DNA of 64,000 bases, taken from the NCBI GenBank assembly GCA_007713455.1, contig VMRT01000021.1, positions 1 to 64,000 on the forward strand, in the 5' to 3' direction. Origin of the DNA: Pseudomonas sp. (GTDB lineage: Bacteria > Pseudomonadota > Gammaproteobacteria > Pseudomonadales > Pseudomonadaceae). The position numbers were made by a program, and so were the translations under genes. The notes below the pieces were generated by a model that was given only the letters and a program-made list of their open reading frames with translations, had not been told where the DNA came from and ran no database searches. This document shows, one piece after another, positions 17,474 through 26,983 of the stretch; the first letter of the stretch is position 1; each line of letters starts with the position of its first letter.

Positions 17474-18658
17474 ATGAGTTGGGCCGGCCCGTTCCAGTAC
17501 GACATCGGTAAATCCCGCAATGCGCAGCAGGCGCCGGCCGAAGTGGTCTTCGACGATCAGATTCCAACGCTGCTGTGCCTCTCGCACCTGCGCTGGAGCT
17601 TCGTCTACCAGCGCCCGCAGCACCTGATGTCGCGCTTCGCCCGCGACTACAACGTGCTCTTCCAAGAAGAACCCATCCCCACAGAAGACGCCGAACCCTG
17701 GCTGGAAGTGCGACCCGAAGAGAACGGCGTGCAGGTGCTGATCCCGCGGCTGCCCGCCGGTTGCGAGGGGGAGGATGCCACCCGCGTGCAGCGCCAGTTG
17801 CTCGATGGCTACCTGGAGAAGCTCGGCGTCAGCGAGCTGATGCTCTGGTACTACACACCGATGAGCCTGGCGTTCTCCGATCATCTGGCACCGAACCTGA
17901 TCGTCTACGACTGCATGGACGAACTCTCGGCCTTTCGCGGTGCACCACCGCAGCTGATCGAGCGCGAAGTGGAGTTGATGTGTCGCGCCAATCTGGTCTT
18001 TACCGGCGGCTACAGCCTCTACGAGGCCAAGCGCCAGCGCCACGACAATGCGCATCCGTTCCCCAGCAGCGTGGATGTCGAGCACTTCGCCGCCGCGCGC
18101 CGGCCGCAGCATGACCCGGACGACCAGGCGGAAATCCCCCATCCGCGCCTGGGCTTCTACGGCGTGATCGACGAGCGTCTCGATCTCGAGCTGATCGAGC
18201 AGGTGGCGCGTATGAAGCCGGAGTGGCAGATCGTGCTGATCGGCCCGGTGGTCAAGATCGACCCAGCCGAGCTGCCGCGCCGCGACAACATCCACTACCT
18301 CGGCGGCAAGACCTACGATGAGCTGCCGCAGTACCTGTCCGGCTGGGACGTGGCGATCATGCCGTTCGCATTGAACGAGTCGACCCGCTTCATCAGCCCG
18401 ACCAAGACCCCCGAATACCTCGCCGGCGGCTGCCCGGTGGTGTCCACGCCGATCACCGACGTGGTGCGTACCTACGGTGACACCGGCATCGTGCGCATCG
18501 CCGACAGCGCCGAGGCGTTCGTCGCCGCCACCGAAGCCGCCCTGGCCGATGCCGAGGACCGCGATGCGCTGTTGGCCAAGGCCGACGAGATCCTCGGTGA
18601 TATGTCTTGGGACCACACCTGGAGCCTGATGAAGGAGAAGATGCAATGCGCGATATGA
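17474..18658 (+). CDS. GT-B fold glycosyltransferase (family 1/4 type)
   Basis: The 394-residue protein has the two-domain GT-B layout. The N-terminal acceptor domain starts with PTLLCLSHLRWSFVYQRPQHLMSRFA and VLFQEEP, typical of this group, and the C-terminal donor domain carries RLGFYGVIDERLD, WQIVLIGP and the P-TKTPEYLAGGCPVVSTP region that ends with the EX7E-like donor-binding motif. It probably transfers a hexose to a cell-surface or small-molecule glycan. The ATG at 17474 has ATGAGGTGC in front. The gene overlaps glf by 13 bp, suggesting that Glf's UDP-galactofuranose could be its donor. Confidence 0.85.
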   Translation: MSWAGPFQYDIGKSRNAQQAPAEVVFDDQIPTLLCLSHLRWSFVYQRPQHLMSRFARDYNVLFQEEPIPTEDAEPWLEVRPEENGVQVLIPRLPAGCEGEDATRVQRQLLDGYLEKLGVSELMLWYYTPMSLAFSDHLAPNLIVYDCMDELSAFRGAPPQLIEREVELMCRANLVFTGGYSLYEAKRQRHDNAHPFPSSVDVEHFAAARRPQHDPDDQAEIPHPRLGFYGVIDERLDLELIEQVARMKPEWQIVLIGPVVKIDPAELPRRDNIHYLGGKTYDELPQYLSGWDVAIMPFALNESTRFISPTKTPEYLAGGCPVVSTPITDVVRTYGDTGIVRIADSAEAFVAATEAALADAEDRDALLAKADEILGDMSWDHTWSLMKEKMQCAI

Positions 18659-19866
18659 CCCCGCAAGACAGCAACCCGGAACGTCTCGGCGGTGGTGCCG
18701 GCGAAGAGCCGCAGGCGCGCAGGCGTGGCTTCGACTACCTCATCGTCGGCGCCGGTTTTGCCGGCAGCGTGCTGGCCGAGCGCCTGGCCGCCGGCTTGAA
18801 CAAGCGCGTGCTGGTGGTCGACCGCCGTCCGCATATCGGCGGCAATGCCTATGACCATTACGACGAAGCGGGGGTGCTGATCCATCGCTATGGTCCGCAC
18901 ATCTTCCACACCAACGCCCAGCGCATCGTCGACTACCTTTCGCAGTTCACCGAGTGGCGCCCCTACGAGCATCGCGTGCTCGCACAGGTGGATGGGCAGG
19001 AAGTACCGATCCCGATCAACATGACCACGCTGAACAAGCTCTACGGTCTGAACATGACCACCGAAGAGGAAGCGGCAGATTTCCTCGCCAGCCGTGCCGA
19101 GCCGGTGGAGAACATCCAGACCAGCGAAGACGTGGTGATCAACGGCATCGGCCGCGAGCTGTACCAGAAGTTCTTCCGCGGCTACACCCGCAAGCAGTGG
19201 GGTCTGGACCCGTCGCAGCTGGACAAGTCGGTGACCTCGCGCATCCCCACGCGCACCAATACCGACGATCGCTACTTCACCGACAGCTTCCAGCAGATGC
19301 CCAAGTACGGCTACACCCGGATGTTCGAGAAGATGCTCGCGCATCCGAACATCAAGGTGATGATCAACACCGATTACCGCGAAATCCGCGACGAGGTGCA
19401 GTACGACCACGTGATCTTTTGCGGCCCGATCGACGAATACTTCGACTACCGCTTCGGCAAGCTGCCGTACCGCTCGCTGAAATTCGAGCACAAGCAGCTC
19501 GAGCAGGAGCAGTTCCAGTCGGTCGGTACGGTCAACTACCCCAGCGAAGACGTGCCCTACACGCGCATCAGCGAGTACAAACACCTCACCGGGCAGGTTC
19601 ACCCGAAAACCAGCGTCACCTATGAGTACCCCGCGGCCGAGGGCGACCCCTACTACCCGATCCCGCGTCCCGAGAACGCCGAGCTGTACAAGCGCTACCA
19701 GCAGCTGGCGGACCAGACGCCCGGCGTGACCTTCGTCGGCCGTCTGGGCACCTACAAGTACTACAACATGGATCAGGTGGTCGGGCAGGCGCTGGCGCTG
19801 TACAAGCGCATCGAGGAAGCCGAGCTGGCAACGCAGCCGCAAGCGGTGCCCGAGCAACTCGGCTGA
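18646..19866 (+). CDS. glf: UDP-galactopyranose mutase
   Basis: The 406-residue flavoenzyme interconverts UDP-galactopyranose and UDP-galactofuranose. The FAD motif LIVGAGFAGSVLAERLA lies at about residues 31-48, and the family hallmarks HIGGNAYDHYDEAG, YGPHIFHTNA, FFRGYTRKQWG and RIPTRTNTDDRYFTD follow. A short N-terminal extension of about 28 polar residues is unusual for the family. It overlaps the upstream glycosyltransferase by 13 bp (ATG at 18646, ribosome site GAAGGAGAA). Galactofuranose is absent from many Pseudomonas, so the gene marks a specific glycan pathway here. Confidence 0.95.
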   Translation: MRDMTPQDSNPERLGGGAGEEPQARRRGFDYLIVGAGFAGSVLAERLAAGLNKRVLVVDRRPHIGGNAYDHYDEAGVLIHRYGPHIFHTNAQRIVDYLSQFTEWRPYEHRVLAQVDGQEVPIPINMTTLNKLYGLNMTTEEEAADFLASRAEPVENIQTSEDVVINGIGRELYQKFFRGYTRKQWGLDPSQLDKSVTSRIPTRTNTDDRYFTDSFQQMPKYGYTRMFEKMLAHPNIKVMINTDYREIRDEVQYDHVIFCGPIDEYFDYRFGKLPYRSLKFEHKQLEQEQFQSVGTVNYPSEDVPYTRISEYKHLTGQVHPKTSVTYEYPAAEGDPYYPIPRPENAELYKRYQQLADQTPGVTFVGRLGTYKYYNMDQVVGQALALYKRIEEAELATQPQAVPEQLG

Positions 19867-19955
19867 AGCGCAGCGGTCGTTATGCCTGAGGCTCGCCGCG
19901 CGCCGGCGAGTCTTCGGCCACGCGGGCGGCCACCGAGTCATCCATGAGGTAAACG

Positions 19956-21110
19956 ATGCACCATCCCTCCCTGTTCAAGAGTTTCTTCCTTGGTGGTTTC
20001 GAGTGTTCGAACCACCGGCGCAGCGACGGCCGCCGTCTCGACCTGATCGCCGCGACCGGCCACGACCGCTGGGCCGCGCACGACTATGCCGAGCTGCACC
20101 GCCACGGCCTGCACAGCGTGCGCGACGGTCTGCGCTGGCACCTGATCGAGCGCCAGCCGGGGCAATATGACTGGTCGAGTTTCCTGCCGATGCTGCAGGC
20201 CGCGCAGCGCCAGGGCACCCAGGTGATCTGGGATTTGTGCCATTACGGCTGGCCGGACGACATCGATATCTGGCGACCGCAGTTCGTCGAGCGCTTCGCC
20301 CGCTATGCTGCGGCAGCCGCGCAGCTGATCAGGGACGAGACCGGTGAGGTGCCGTTCTACGCGCCGCTCAACGAGATCTCCTTCTGGGCCTGGGCCGGTG
20401 GCGACGAGGCCTATTTCAATCCAATGGCCCGCGGCCGTGGTTTCGAGCTCAAGCACCAGCTGGTGCGCGCCACCATCGCCGCGATGCAGGCGATCCGCGC
20501 GGTCGAGCCACGGGCGCGCTTCGTCCAGGTCGATCCGGCCATCCATGTGGTCGCGGGCAACGACCGGCCCGGCCCACAGCGCGACGCCGAGCGCTTCCGC
20601 CAATCGCAGTTCGAGGCCTGGGACATGCTCTGCGGCGAGCAATGGCCGGGGCTTGGCGGCGCGCCGGAGTACCTCGACGTGCTGGGCATCAACTACTACT
20701 CGAACAACCAGTGGTACCACGGTGATGGCCGTACCATCGAGCGCGACAACCCGGATTACCGACCATTCAAGGGCATCCTGCGGGAAATCCATCAGCGTTA
20801 TGGGCGGCCGCTGCTGATTGCCGAAACCGGCGCCGAAGGCGACGTGCGCGGCGACTGGCTGCGGTACGTCAGCGAGCAGGCCGGCCTGGCCATGCAGGCC
20901 GGGGTGCCGGTGGAAGGCATTTGCCTGTATCCGGTGCTCGACTATCCGGGCTGGACCGACGAACGCCACTGCCCGGTCGGGCTGCTCGGCTTCCCTGACG
21001 AAAACGGCAAGCGCTGCGTGCATGAAGGGCTGGCCGACGAACTGCGGCTGCAGCAGATGCGTTTCAGCCACTCCAGCCCGACTCTACAGCTAGCCGAAGC
21101 CACGCCATGA
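19956..21110 (+). CDS. Clan-A glycoside hydrolase-like protein (GH1/GH5-type fold)
   Basis: The 384-residue protein is a TIM-barrel glycosidase relative. The acid/base motif FYAPLNEISFW has Glu140 and the nucleophile motif LLIAETG has Glu290, both in the positions expected of retaining clan-A enzymes; WDLCHYGWP near residue 92 is reminiscent of GH1 beta-glucosidases. No signal peptide is visible, so it should be cytoplasmic. It sits between glf and an ABC exporter, with the next gene's ATG overlapping its stop. A role in trimming or building the glf-linked glycan is likely but unproven; some such proteins are synthases or lack activity. Confidence 0.75.
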   Translation: MHHPSLFKSFFLGGFECSNHRRSDGRRLDLIAATGHDRWAAHDYAELHRHGLHSVRDGLRWHLIERQPGQYDWSSFLPMLQAAQRQGTQVIWDLCHYGWPDDIDIWRPQFVERFARYAAAAAQLIRDETGEVPFYAPLNEISFWAWAGGDEAYFNPMARGRGFELKHQLVRATIAAMQAIRAVEPRARFVQVDPAIHVVAGNDRPGPQRDAERFRQSQFEAWDMLCGEQWPGLGGAPEYLDVLGINYYSNNQWYHGDGRTIERDNPDYRPFKGILREIHQRYGRPLLIAETGAEGDVRGDWLRYVSEQAGLAMQAGVPVEGICLYPVLDYPGWTDERHCPVGLLGFPDENGKRCVHEGLADELRLQQMRFSHSSPTLQLAEATP

Positions 21111-22912
21111 ACCAGGCGGCCGCCGTGCCTCAGGCCAAGCCGGACGAGCTGCCGCTACCCAGCCGCCCGGTGGCCTTTCTCTGGCATTACATCTGTGCCC
21201 GGCCCTGGCATTTCGGTGGCTTGCTGGCGCTGATCATCGGTGCCGCCAGCTGCGCGGTGGCGGTGCAATACGGCATGAAATTGCTGGTCGATGCCATGGC
21301 CCAGGGCACTGCGGATCGCGGCTCGGCCAACGTCTGGTGGCCGCTGGGGCTGTTCATCGGCCTGATCGTCACCGAGAACGTGTTCTGGCGCCTGGGTGGC
21401 TGGCTGGGCTGCCGCACCGTGGTGGCCAGCGTGGTGGATATCCGCGTCGACCTGTTCAAGCACCTGACTGGCCACCCGATGCGTTATTTCACCGAGCATT
21501 TCGCCGGCTCGCTGGGCAATCGCATCTCCGCCGTTGGCCAGGCGGCTGGCGCCATCTACGGCGGGATGGCCTGGAAGATCGTGCCGCCGATCGTCGACTT
21601 CCTCGGTGCGGTGGTGGTGCTGCTCACGGTGGATGTGCGCATGGCCGTGGCGCTGATCCTGTTCGTCGCCATCGTCGCCGTTTTGATCACCGGGTTCGGT
21701 ATTCGTGGTCGCTACAAGCATCAGCGATTCGCTGCGCAGTCGGCGCGGGTCGGCGGCGAGCTGGTGGATGCAGTCTCCAACGTCTGGACCATCAAGGCCT
21801 TCTCCGCCCGTGATCGCGAGGCCGAGCGCCTGGCCCACGAGATCGGCTTCGAGGCCCGCGCCCAGCGGCGCAGCTGGATGTACCTGGAAAAGGCCCGGGT
21901 GATGCACGACATCTGCCTGTCGGTGATGGCCGGCGGCATGCTGATCTGGGCGATCCAGCTGTGGGTAGGTGGCGAGGTCACGGCCGGCGACGTGGTGCTG
22001 GTCAGCGCACTGACCTTTCGCATCCTGCATGGCTCGCGGGACCTGGCACTGGCGCTGGTGGATGCCACGCAGCAGATCGGTGCCATCGACGACACCCTGC
22101 GCATCATCGTCCAGCCCCATGGCCTGGACGACAGCGACAACCAGCTGATGCTCGCCGAAGGCGACATCACCTTTGAGCGCATCAGCTTCAGCTACCCGGA
22201 CCGCGGCGCCGTCTTCGAGGGCCTGGACCTGCACATTCCGGCTGGGCAGAAGGTCGGTGTGGTGGGTTCGTCTGGGGCCGGCAAGTCGACCCTGATCAAC
22301 CTGATCCAACGCCTCGACGATGTGCAGAGCGGCCGCATTCTCATCGACGGCCAGGACGTCCGCAGCGTCAGCCAGGACAGCCTGCGCGAGAAGATCGCCG
22401 TGGTGCCGCAGGAAACCGCACTGTTCAACCGCAGCATCCGCGAGAACATCCGCTACGGCCGCCCGGACGCCAGCGACGAGGAAGTGGTTGCGGCCGCGCG
22501 CAGTGCTTTCTGTGATGGCTTCATCCGCGAGCTGCCGCAGGGTTACGACACCCTGGTCGGCGAGCGCGGGGTGATGCTCTCCGGTGGCCAGCGCCAGCGC
22601 CTGGGCATCGCCCGCGCGTTCCTCAAGGACGCACCGATCCTGATTCTCGACGAGGCGACCTCGGCGCTGGATACCCAGTCCGAGGGCGAGATCCAGGCGG
22701 CACTCAACCTGCTGGTGCACAACCGCACCGTGGTCGCGGTGGCGCACCGCTTGTCCACGCTTGCGAGCTTCGACCGCATCATCGTGCTGCGTGACGGCCG
22801 CATCGTCGAAGACGGCCCGCCGCAGGAGCTGCGCCGCCACGGCGGTGAGTTCGATGCGCTGTGGCGCATGCAGGCCGACGGCTTCGCCCAGCAAGCCGAT
22901 CCCAGCGCATGA
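21107..22912 (+). CDS. ABC exporter of the glf operon
   Basis: The 601-residue protein is a fused permease/ATPase half-transporter. Six transmembrane helices occupy about residues 20-320. Walker A GSSGAGKST lies near residue 387, LSGGQRQRLGIARAFL near 490 and Walker B ILILDEATSALD near 514. Its start overlaps the glycosidase stop (ATGA), and the KTSC gene follows in the same manner. By context it is the best candidate to export the glycan or glycolipid made by the upstream enzymes. It shares overall layout with the exporter at 1965-3800 but is clearly a separate gene. Confidence 0.88.
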   Translation: MNQAAAVPQAKPDELPLPSRPVAFLWHYICARPWHFGGLLALIIGAASCAVAVQYGMKLLVDAMAQGTADRGSANVWWPLGLFIGLIVTENVFWRLGGWLGCRTVVASVVDIRVDLFKHLTGHPMRYFTEHFAGSLGNRISAVGQAAGAIYGGMAWKIVPPIVDFLGAVVVLLTVDVRMAVALILFVAIVAVLITGFGIRGRYKHQRFAAQSARVGGELVDAVSNVWTIKAFSARDREAERLAHEIGFEARAQRRSWMYLEKARVMHDICLSVMAGGMLIWAIQLWVGGEVTAGDVVLVSALTFRILHGSRDLALALVDATQQIGAIDDTLRIIVQPHGLDDSDNQLMLAEGDITFERISFSYPDRGAVFEGLDLHIPAGQKVGVVGSSGAGKSTLINLIQRLDDVQSGRILIDGQDVRSVSQDSLREKIAVVPQETALFNRSIRENIRYGRPDASDEEVVAAARSAFCDGFIRELPQGYDTLVGERGVMLSGGQRQRLGIARAFLKDAPILILDEATSALDTQSEGEIQAALNLLVHNRTVVAVAHRLSTLASFDRIIVLRDGRIVEDGPPQELRRHGGEFDALWRMQADGFAQQADPSA

Positions 22913-23124
22913 AACGCGCAGCGGTGACCTCGCGCAGCCTGCGCTCGCTTGGCTACGACCCCGAGCAGCGGGTGCTGGAAGTGGAATTCAGCAGCGGCGC
23001 GCTGTACCGCTATGAAGAGGTCCCGCCCGATGCGGTGCAGGCCTTGCTCGAAGCCGACTCGCTGGGTCGGCATTTCAATCAGGTGTTCAAGCCGCAGCAC
23101 TACCGCTATCGGCGCGTGGAGTGA
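22909..23124 (+). CDS. KTSC-domain small protein
   Basis: The 71-residue protein has the KTSC pattern: a short beta-alpha fold with S-R-S-L-R-S-L-G-Y-D near the start, LEVEFSSGALYRYEEVP in the middle, and D-SLGRHFNQVFKPQHYRY at the end. The family is thought to bind nucleic acid or act as a small adaptor, without certain function. The ATG overlaps the exporter's stop (ATGA), tying it to the glf operon. A REP-type palindrome follows at 23140-23166. Confidence 0.8.
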   Translation: MKRAAVTSRSLRSLGYDPEQRVLEVEFSSGALYRYEEVPPDAVQALLEADSLGRHFNQVFKPQHYRYRRVE

Positions 23125-23139
23125 TCGTGCCGGGAACCC

Positions 23140-23166
23140 CGTGGATAAGCTGCGCGTTATCCACCA
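23140..23166. repeat. REP-type palindrome
   Basis: CGTGGATAAGCTGCGCGTTATCCACC forms a hairpin shortly after the KTSC stop, likely at the end of the glf operon. It is of the same type as the units at 36054-36084 and 59210-59240, though without the CCCTACG edge. Confidence 0.6.
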
Positions 23167-23294
23167 GGGTGATTCGCCGCCCGCCATCGGCGGATCGACC
23201 GTTCCGCTGAACTTCCGGGGCGCTCTGCGGGCCTCAATCAACAGGACGCGTCATTACCGAGCGGAGGCTCTTCAGACCAGAAGGGGATTGTTCA

Positions 23295-23510
23295 ATGTCG
23301 GATCATCACACGTACAAGAAGATTGAAATCGTCGGCTCCTCGCGCAACAGCGTCGACGAAGCGATTCAAAACGGCATCGCCGAAGCCAGCAGCAAGCTGC
23401 AGAACGTCGAGTGGTTCGAGGTTGGCGAGATTCGCGGCCACGTCGAGAACGGCAAGGTCGGGCACTTCCAGGTGACCATGAAGGTCGGCTTCCGCCTCGA
23501 GAACAGCTGA
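23295..23510 (+). CDS. Dodecin family flavin-binding protein
   Basis: The 71-residue protein matches the dodecin family: HTYKKIEIVGSSRNSVDEAIQNGIAEASS, with the conserved E-I-V-G-x-S motif and a central helix, then WFEVGEIRGHVENGKVGHFQVTMKVGFRLE, where the W (near residue 38) stacks on flavin. Dodecins assemble as twelve-subunit shells that bind FMN or riboflavin and protect cells from flavin photochemistry. Length is normal. It converges with the antiporter gene after a 20 bp gap. Confidence 0.92.
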   Translation: MSDHHTYKKIEIVGSSRNSVDEAIQNGIAEASSKLQNVEWFEVGEIRGHVENGKVGHFQVTMKVGFRLENS

Positions 23511-23530
23511 TCGCCACGCGCGGCCGCCGT

Positions 23531-24883
23531 TCAGTCGGCGGCAGCGCGGCTGCGTTCGTAGCGACGCAGTAGCGGCTGGGTGCTGAGTCCGTGCAGCACG
23601 ATGCTCAGCGCTACCACCGATAACACCAGGCCGATGATGGTATGCGCTTCGTCCGGCAGCAGGCCGTGGGTCACCGCGTAGCTCAGGTAGTACAGGCTGC
23701 CGATGCCACGAATGCCGAACCAGCCGGCCGTCAGGCTCTGGGCGCGGTCGAGGTAGCGCCGCGGCATCAGCAGCATCACGCTCAGCGGCCTAATCAGCAG
23801 GAACAGCGCCAGGCCGAGCGGCACCGCACGCCAGTCCCAGTGCACCGAGACCAGCACCCCGAGCATGGTCACCAGCAGCACTTCCAGGCTGCGCTCCAGT
23901 TGTCCGCCAAACGCCAGCACATCGCCGATCAGCACGCCCGCGGCGACCCGCGGTTGTCCGAGCTGTCGGTCATCCAGTGACAGAGCGCGCGGCGCTAGAC
24001 CCCCTTCGGCAAGATGCGGCACGGCATCGTTGATCAGCTCTTCGGACGGCGTCTCCGAATCATCGGCGGCGGCCATTTCCGCATGGCGCAGGCCGAGGCC
24101 CGCGGCGAACACGGCGAGAAAGCCCCAGGCACCGGCCAGTTCGGCGCCGACGTAGGCCAGGGCGATCAGCGCCAGGGCCAGCGAGTCGTTGGGCGACATC
24201 GCCGTATCGGTGTGTCGTGCGCGCAGGTAGATGGCCACGCGGCCGACCAACTTGCCGAGCAGAAAGCCGATCAGCAGCCCCGCCGGCACCGCCCACAGCA
24301 GCCGGTGCAGCGCCCACTCGCCGACCCAGTCGGCCTCCAGCTGGCCCTGGGCGATGAGCATCAGGCCGAAGACCACGAAGGGAAACGCGGTGCCGTCGTT
24401 GAAGCCCGCCTCGCCGGACAGGCCGTAGCGCAGGCGGTCGCTGTCGCGGGCATCGTTGACCTGCACCAGGCTCGCCAGCACCGGATCGGTGGGTGCCAGG
24501 ATCGCCCCGATCAGCACCGCGACACCCCAGCTCAGGCCGAACACGTAGTGGCAGAGCAGGGTGACGCCGCCGATGCAGGCGAGCATCACCGGCCCAGCCA
24601 GTACATAGGCGCTCTTCCACGCCGGATGCCGCAGCGGCATGCGCAGCTTGAGACCGCTGACGAACAGCGAGACCAGCACGGCGACTTCGGTGAGGTGTTC
24701 CATCCAGCCGGCGATATGCAGGAATTCCATCTCCCACAGGCCGATGCCGAGCTGGCCGATGAGCACGCCGAAACCGAGGTAGATCAGGGACGTGGTGATT
24801 GGCAGCCAGCGCAGGAAGGCCGAGGCGAGGGCGAGGATCAGCAGCAGGACGCCGAGCACGGCCATCCATTCGAGAAAATTCAT
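23531..24883 (-). CDS. CPA1-type cation:proton antiporter
   Basis: The 450-residue membrane protein has about 12 hydrophobic segments. The motifs GAILAPTDPVLASLVQ (near residue 127) and LSGEAGFNDGTAFPFVVFG (near 155) hold the conserved Asp residues (TDP and NDG) of CPA1 Na+/H+ exchangers. It would exchange monovalent cations for protons across the inner membrane; the ion cannot be decided from sequence. No C-terminal regulatory domain is present, so it is a short member. Confidence 0.85.
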   Translation of the reverse strand: MNFLEWMAVLGVLLLILALASAFLRWLPITTSLIYLGFGVLIGQLGIGLWEMEFLHIAGWMEHLTEVAVLVSLFVSGLKLRMPLRHPAWKSAYVLAGPVMLACIGGVTLLCHYVFGLSWGVAVLIGAILAPTDPVLASLVQVNDARDSDRLRYGLSGEAGFNDGTAFPFVVFGLMLIAQGQLEADWVGEWALHRLLWAVPAGLLIGFLLGKLVGRVAIYLRARHTDTAMSPNDSLALALIALAYVGAELAGAWGFLAVFAAGLGLRHAEMAAADDSETPSEELINDAVPHLAEGGLAPRALSLDDRQLGQPRVAAGVLIGDVLAFGGQLERSLEVLLVTMLGVLVSVHWDWRAVPLGLALFLLIRPLSVMLLMPRRYLDRAQSLTAGWFGIRGIGSLYYLSYAVTHGLLPDEAHTIIGLVLSVVALSIVLHGLSTQPLLRRYERSRAAAD

Positions 24884-25008
24884 GCGTGTTCCGATGGCGG
24901 GGCGCGGTGTTGCGCCCAGGGGTGTGTGCCATTGGAGCGGTGGCCGGCGGCAGGGTTCGCCGACAGGGCCGAGGTAGGCCGCCGCCGGTCAGGGCAGCGG
25001 CCGGTTTT

Positions 25009-26007
25009 CTACTGGCGCAGCTCGGCGACGATCTCGAAGGCGCGATGGCGGTCGGCGGTTTCGTAGAGGTCGCAGGTGAAGATCAGCTCGTCGGCCTGGG
25101 TTTGCTCGAGCAGTACGTCGAGACGCGCGCGAACCTTCTCCGGGCCGCCGATCAGCGCCAGGCCGAGGAAGTCGCCCACGGCCTGCTGCTCATGCGGCAG
25201 CCACAGGCCCTGCATGCTCTGCACCGGCGGGCGCAGCACCAGGCTCTGGCCGCGGATCAGCGAGAGAATGCGCTGATAGACACTGGTCACCAGGTACTCG
25301 GCGTGCTCGTCGCTGTCGGCGGCGATCAGCGGCACGCCGAGCATCACGTAGGGTTTGTCGAGCACCGCCGAAGGCTTGAAGTTGTCTCGGTAGAGCTTGA
25401 TCGCCTGGTGCATGTAGCGCGGCGCGAAGTGCGAGGCGAAGGCGTAGGGCAGGCCCTTGGCCGCGGCCAGCTGGGCGCTGAACAGGCTGGAGCCGAGCAG
25501 CCAGATCGGTATGTTGCTGTTCACTCCCGGCATGGCGATGACGCGCTGATTGGGCTGGCGCGGACCGAGCAGCAGCTCCAGCTCCTCGACGTCCTGCGGG
25601 AAGTCGTCGGCGCTGCCCATGCGGTCGCGGCGCAGTGCATGGGCGGTGAACTGATCGGCGCCGGGGGCGCGACCGAGCCCGAGGTCGATGCGGCCCGGGT
25701 AGAGCGCTTCCAGCGTGCCGAACTGCTCGGCGATCACCAGCGGCGAGTGATTCGGCAGCATCACCCCGCCGGCACCGAGACGGATGCGCGTGGTGTTGGC
25801 GGCCAGGTAGCCGAGCAGCACTGCGGTGGCGGCGCTGGCGATGCCGTCCATGTTGTGGTGCTCGGCGACCCAGAAGCGCTGGAAGCCGAGCCCCTCGACG
25901 TGACGCGCCAGGGCCAGGGCATTGTGCAGCGCCTGGGCCGGCGTGCCGTCATCGCGGATCGGCGCCAGGTCGAGAGCGGAGAAGCGGGTGTTTGCAATGC
26001 GGGACAT
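25009..26007 (-). CDS. LLM-class flavin-dependent oxidoreductase (luciferase-like)
   Basis: The 332-residue protein is a luciferase-like TIM-barrel. Typical points are [44 protein letters not shown] at the N-terminus, [43 protein letters not shown] in the middle, and a flavin-binding Arg/Gly-rich turn. Members use FMNH2 and oxygen to attack diverse substrates; the substrate here is unknown. It is a single gene between the antiporter and lipoprotein genes. Confidence 0.88.
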   Translation of the reverse strand: MSRIANTRFSALDLAPIRDDGTPAQALHNALALARHVEGLGFQRFWVAEHHNMDGIASAATAVLLGYLAANTTRIRLGAGGVMLPNHSPLVIAEQFGTLEALYPGRIDLGLGRAPGADQFTAHALRRDRMGSADDFPQDVEELELLLGPRQPNQRVIAMPGVNSNIPIWLLGSSLFSAQLAAAKGLPYAFASHFAPRYMHQAIKLYRDNFKPSAVLDKPYVMLGVPLIAADSDEHAEYLVTSVYQRILSLIRGQSLVLRPPVQSMQGLWLPHEQQAVGDFLGLALIGGPEKVRARLDVLLEQTQADELIFTCDLYETADRHRAFEIVAELRQ

Positions 26008-26047
26008 CGTTTACCTCATGACGTAAGGCGGTCGGGTGCGAGCGGGC

Positions 26048-26464
26048 TCAGTGGCAATGCTCAGCCTCGGCCTCGACCAGCACGTTGCGCTGTTCGTCGC
26101 GCAACCAGCCTTGCGGGGTGAAACCCAGCGAGCGGGCCTGGAGCAGGTAGCGCTGGCCGGGTTGGAAGTCGTCGTAGCGGATCACCAGGGTGCAGCGAAT
26201 GGTGTGGGTTTCGCCGAACAGGCCGAAGTCGCCCCCTGTCACTTCGAATTCGTAGCGCGCTTCGAGTTCATGGGCGCCCGGCGGGACCTGGAAATAGCGG
26301 CCGTCGGGGGTGCGTTTGCCGTCCAGCTGGTCGGACATGAAGATATCGCTGGGCTGCGCGGTCATGTCGACCCAGGCCATGTTCGGGTCGGGTTGCGGCA
26401 ATGGCCCGGCACAGCCGGCGAGGGCGAGAAGGGCGGGCAGGACGAGGGGGAGTGCGCGACGCAT
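26048..26464 (-). CDS. Lipoprotein, paralogue A of a tandem pair
   Basis: The 138-residue product has a lipoprotein signal peptide ending LALAGC, with the lipidated Cys at residue 18. The mature part aligns closely with the neighbour at 26558-26983 (shared PDPxxAW, DxRYFQVPPG, L/ExRYxFEV and AxSLGFxP-type blocks), so the two arose by duplication. It is probably anchored in the outer membrane. The fold looks like a small beta-rich domain, and I do not recognise the family. Confidence 0.7.
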   Translation of the reverse strand: MRRALPLVLPALLALAGCAGPLPQPDPNMAWVDMTAQPSDIFMSDQLDGKRTPDGRYFQVPPGAHELEARYEFEVTGGDFGLFGETHTIRCTLVIRYDDFQPGQRYLLQARSLGFTPQGWLRDEQRNVLVEAEAEHCH

Positions 26465-26557
26465 GGCTGGATCCTCGGCGAATGGCGGGGTGAGACGCGC
26501 TGCGCCTCACCGATGCTGCCGAGGGTGCGCCAGATGACGGCGCATTTCAACGCGCAC

Positions 26558-26983
26558 TCAGCGGCCGGCGAGGTCGCCGCAGCCCTTTTCCTCGGCGCGG
26601 GCCAGCACGTACTGGTGCTGGTCGTAGAGCTTGGCCCAGGGACGGAAGCCATAGCCGCCGGCCACCAGGCGATAGCGAGCGCCGGCAGTGAACTTGTCGT
26701 ATTCCAGGGTCAGCTTGCAGTCGCGAGGCAGCGGGTTGCTGCCGGGGCCGACGTTGGCGCCATTGACCTCGAAGCGGTAGCGCATCTCCAGCTTGCGGCT
26801 GCCGGGCGGTACCTGGAAATAGCGATCGTCCTCCAGCGTCTTGCCGTCCACGGCGACCGCCTGCAGCTGGGTCTCGCCGTTCGGGTTGAGCTCGACCCAG
26901 GCCTGCTCGGGATCGGGCTTGGGCATCCACATGGAGCAGCCGGCCAGGCTGGCGAGCAGGGTGACGAGAAGGAAACCGCGCAT
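26558..26983 (-). CDS. Lipoprotein, paralogue B of a tandem pair
   Basis: The 141-residue protein begins MRGFLLVTLLASLAGC, with the lipobox Cys at residue 16. It shares YFQVPPGSRKLEMRYRFEVNGAN with its neighbour 94 bp downstream on the same strand. The ATG at 26983 has GGAGCC upstream; a TTG two codons earlier is less likely. A pair of short secreted lipoproteins next to a lipoprotein metallopeptidase suggests envelope roles, but their function is unknown. Confidence 0.7.
   Translation of the reverse strand: MRGFLLVTLLASLAGCSMWMPKPDPEQAWVELNPNGETQLQAVAVDGKTLEDDRYFQVPPGSRKLEMRYRFEVNGANVGPGSNPLPRDCKLTLEYDKFTAGARYRLVAGGYGFRPWAKLYDQHQYVLARAEEKGCGDLAGR

Noticed and set aside
23209-23237. GAACTT at 23209-23214 as an AlgU-type promoter of the dodecin gene
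   Set aside because: The possible -10 (TCAA) is 19 bp away and the TCTG is only 9 bp away, neither matching the 16-17 bp spacing.
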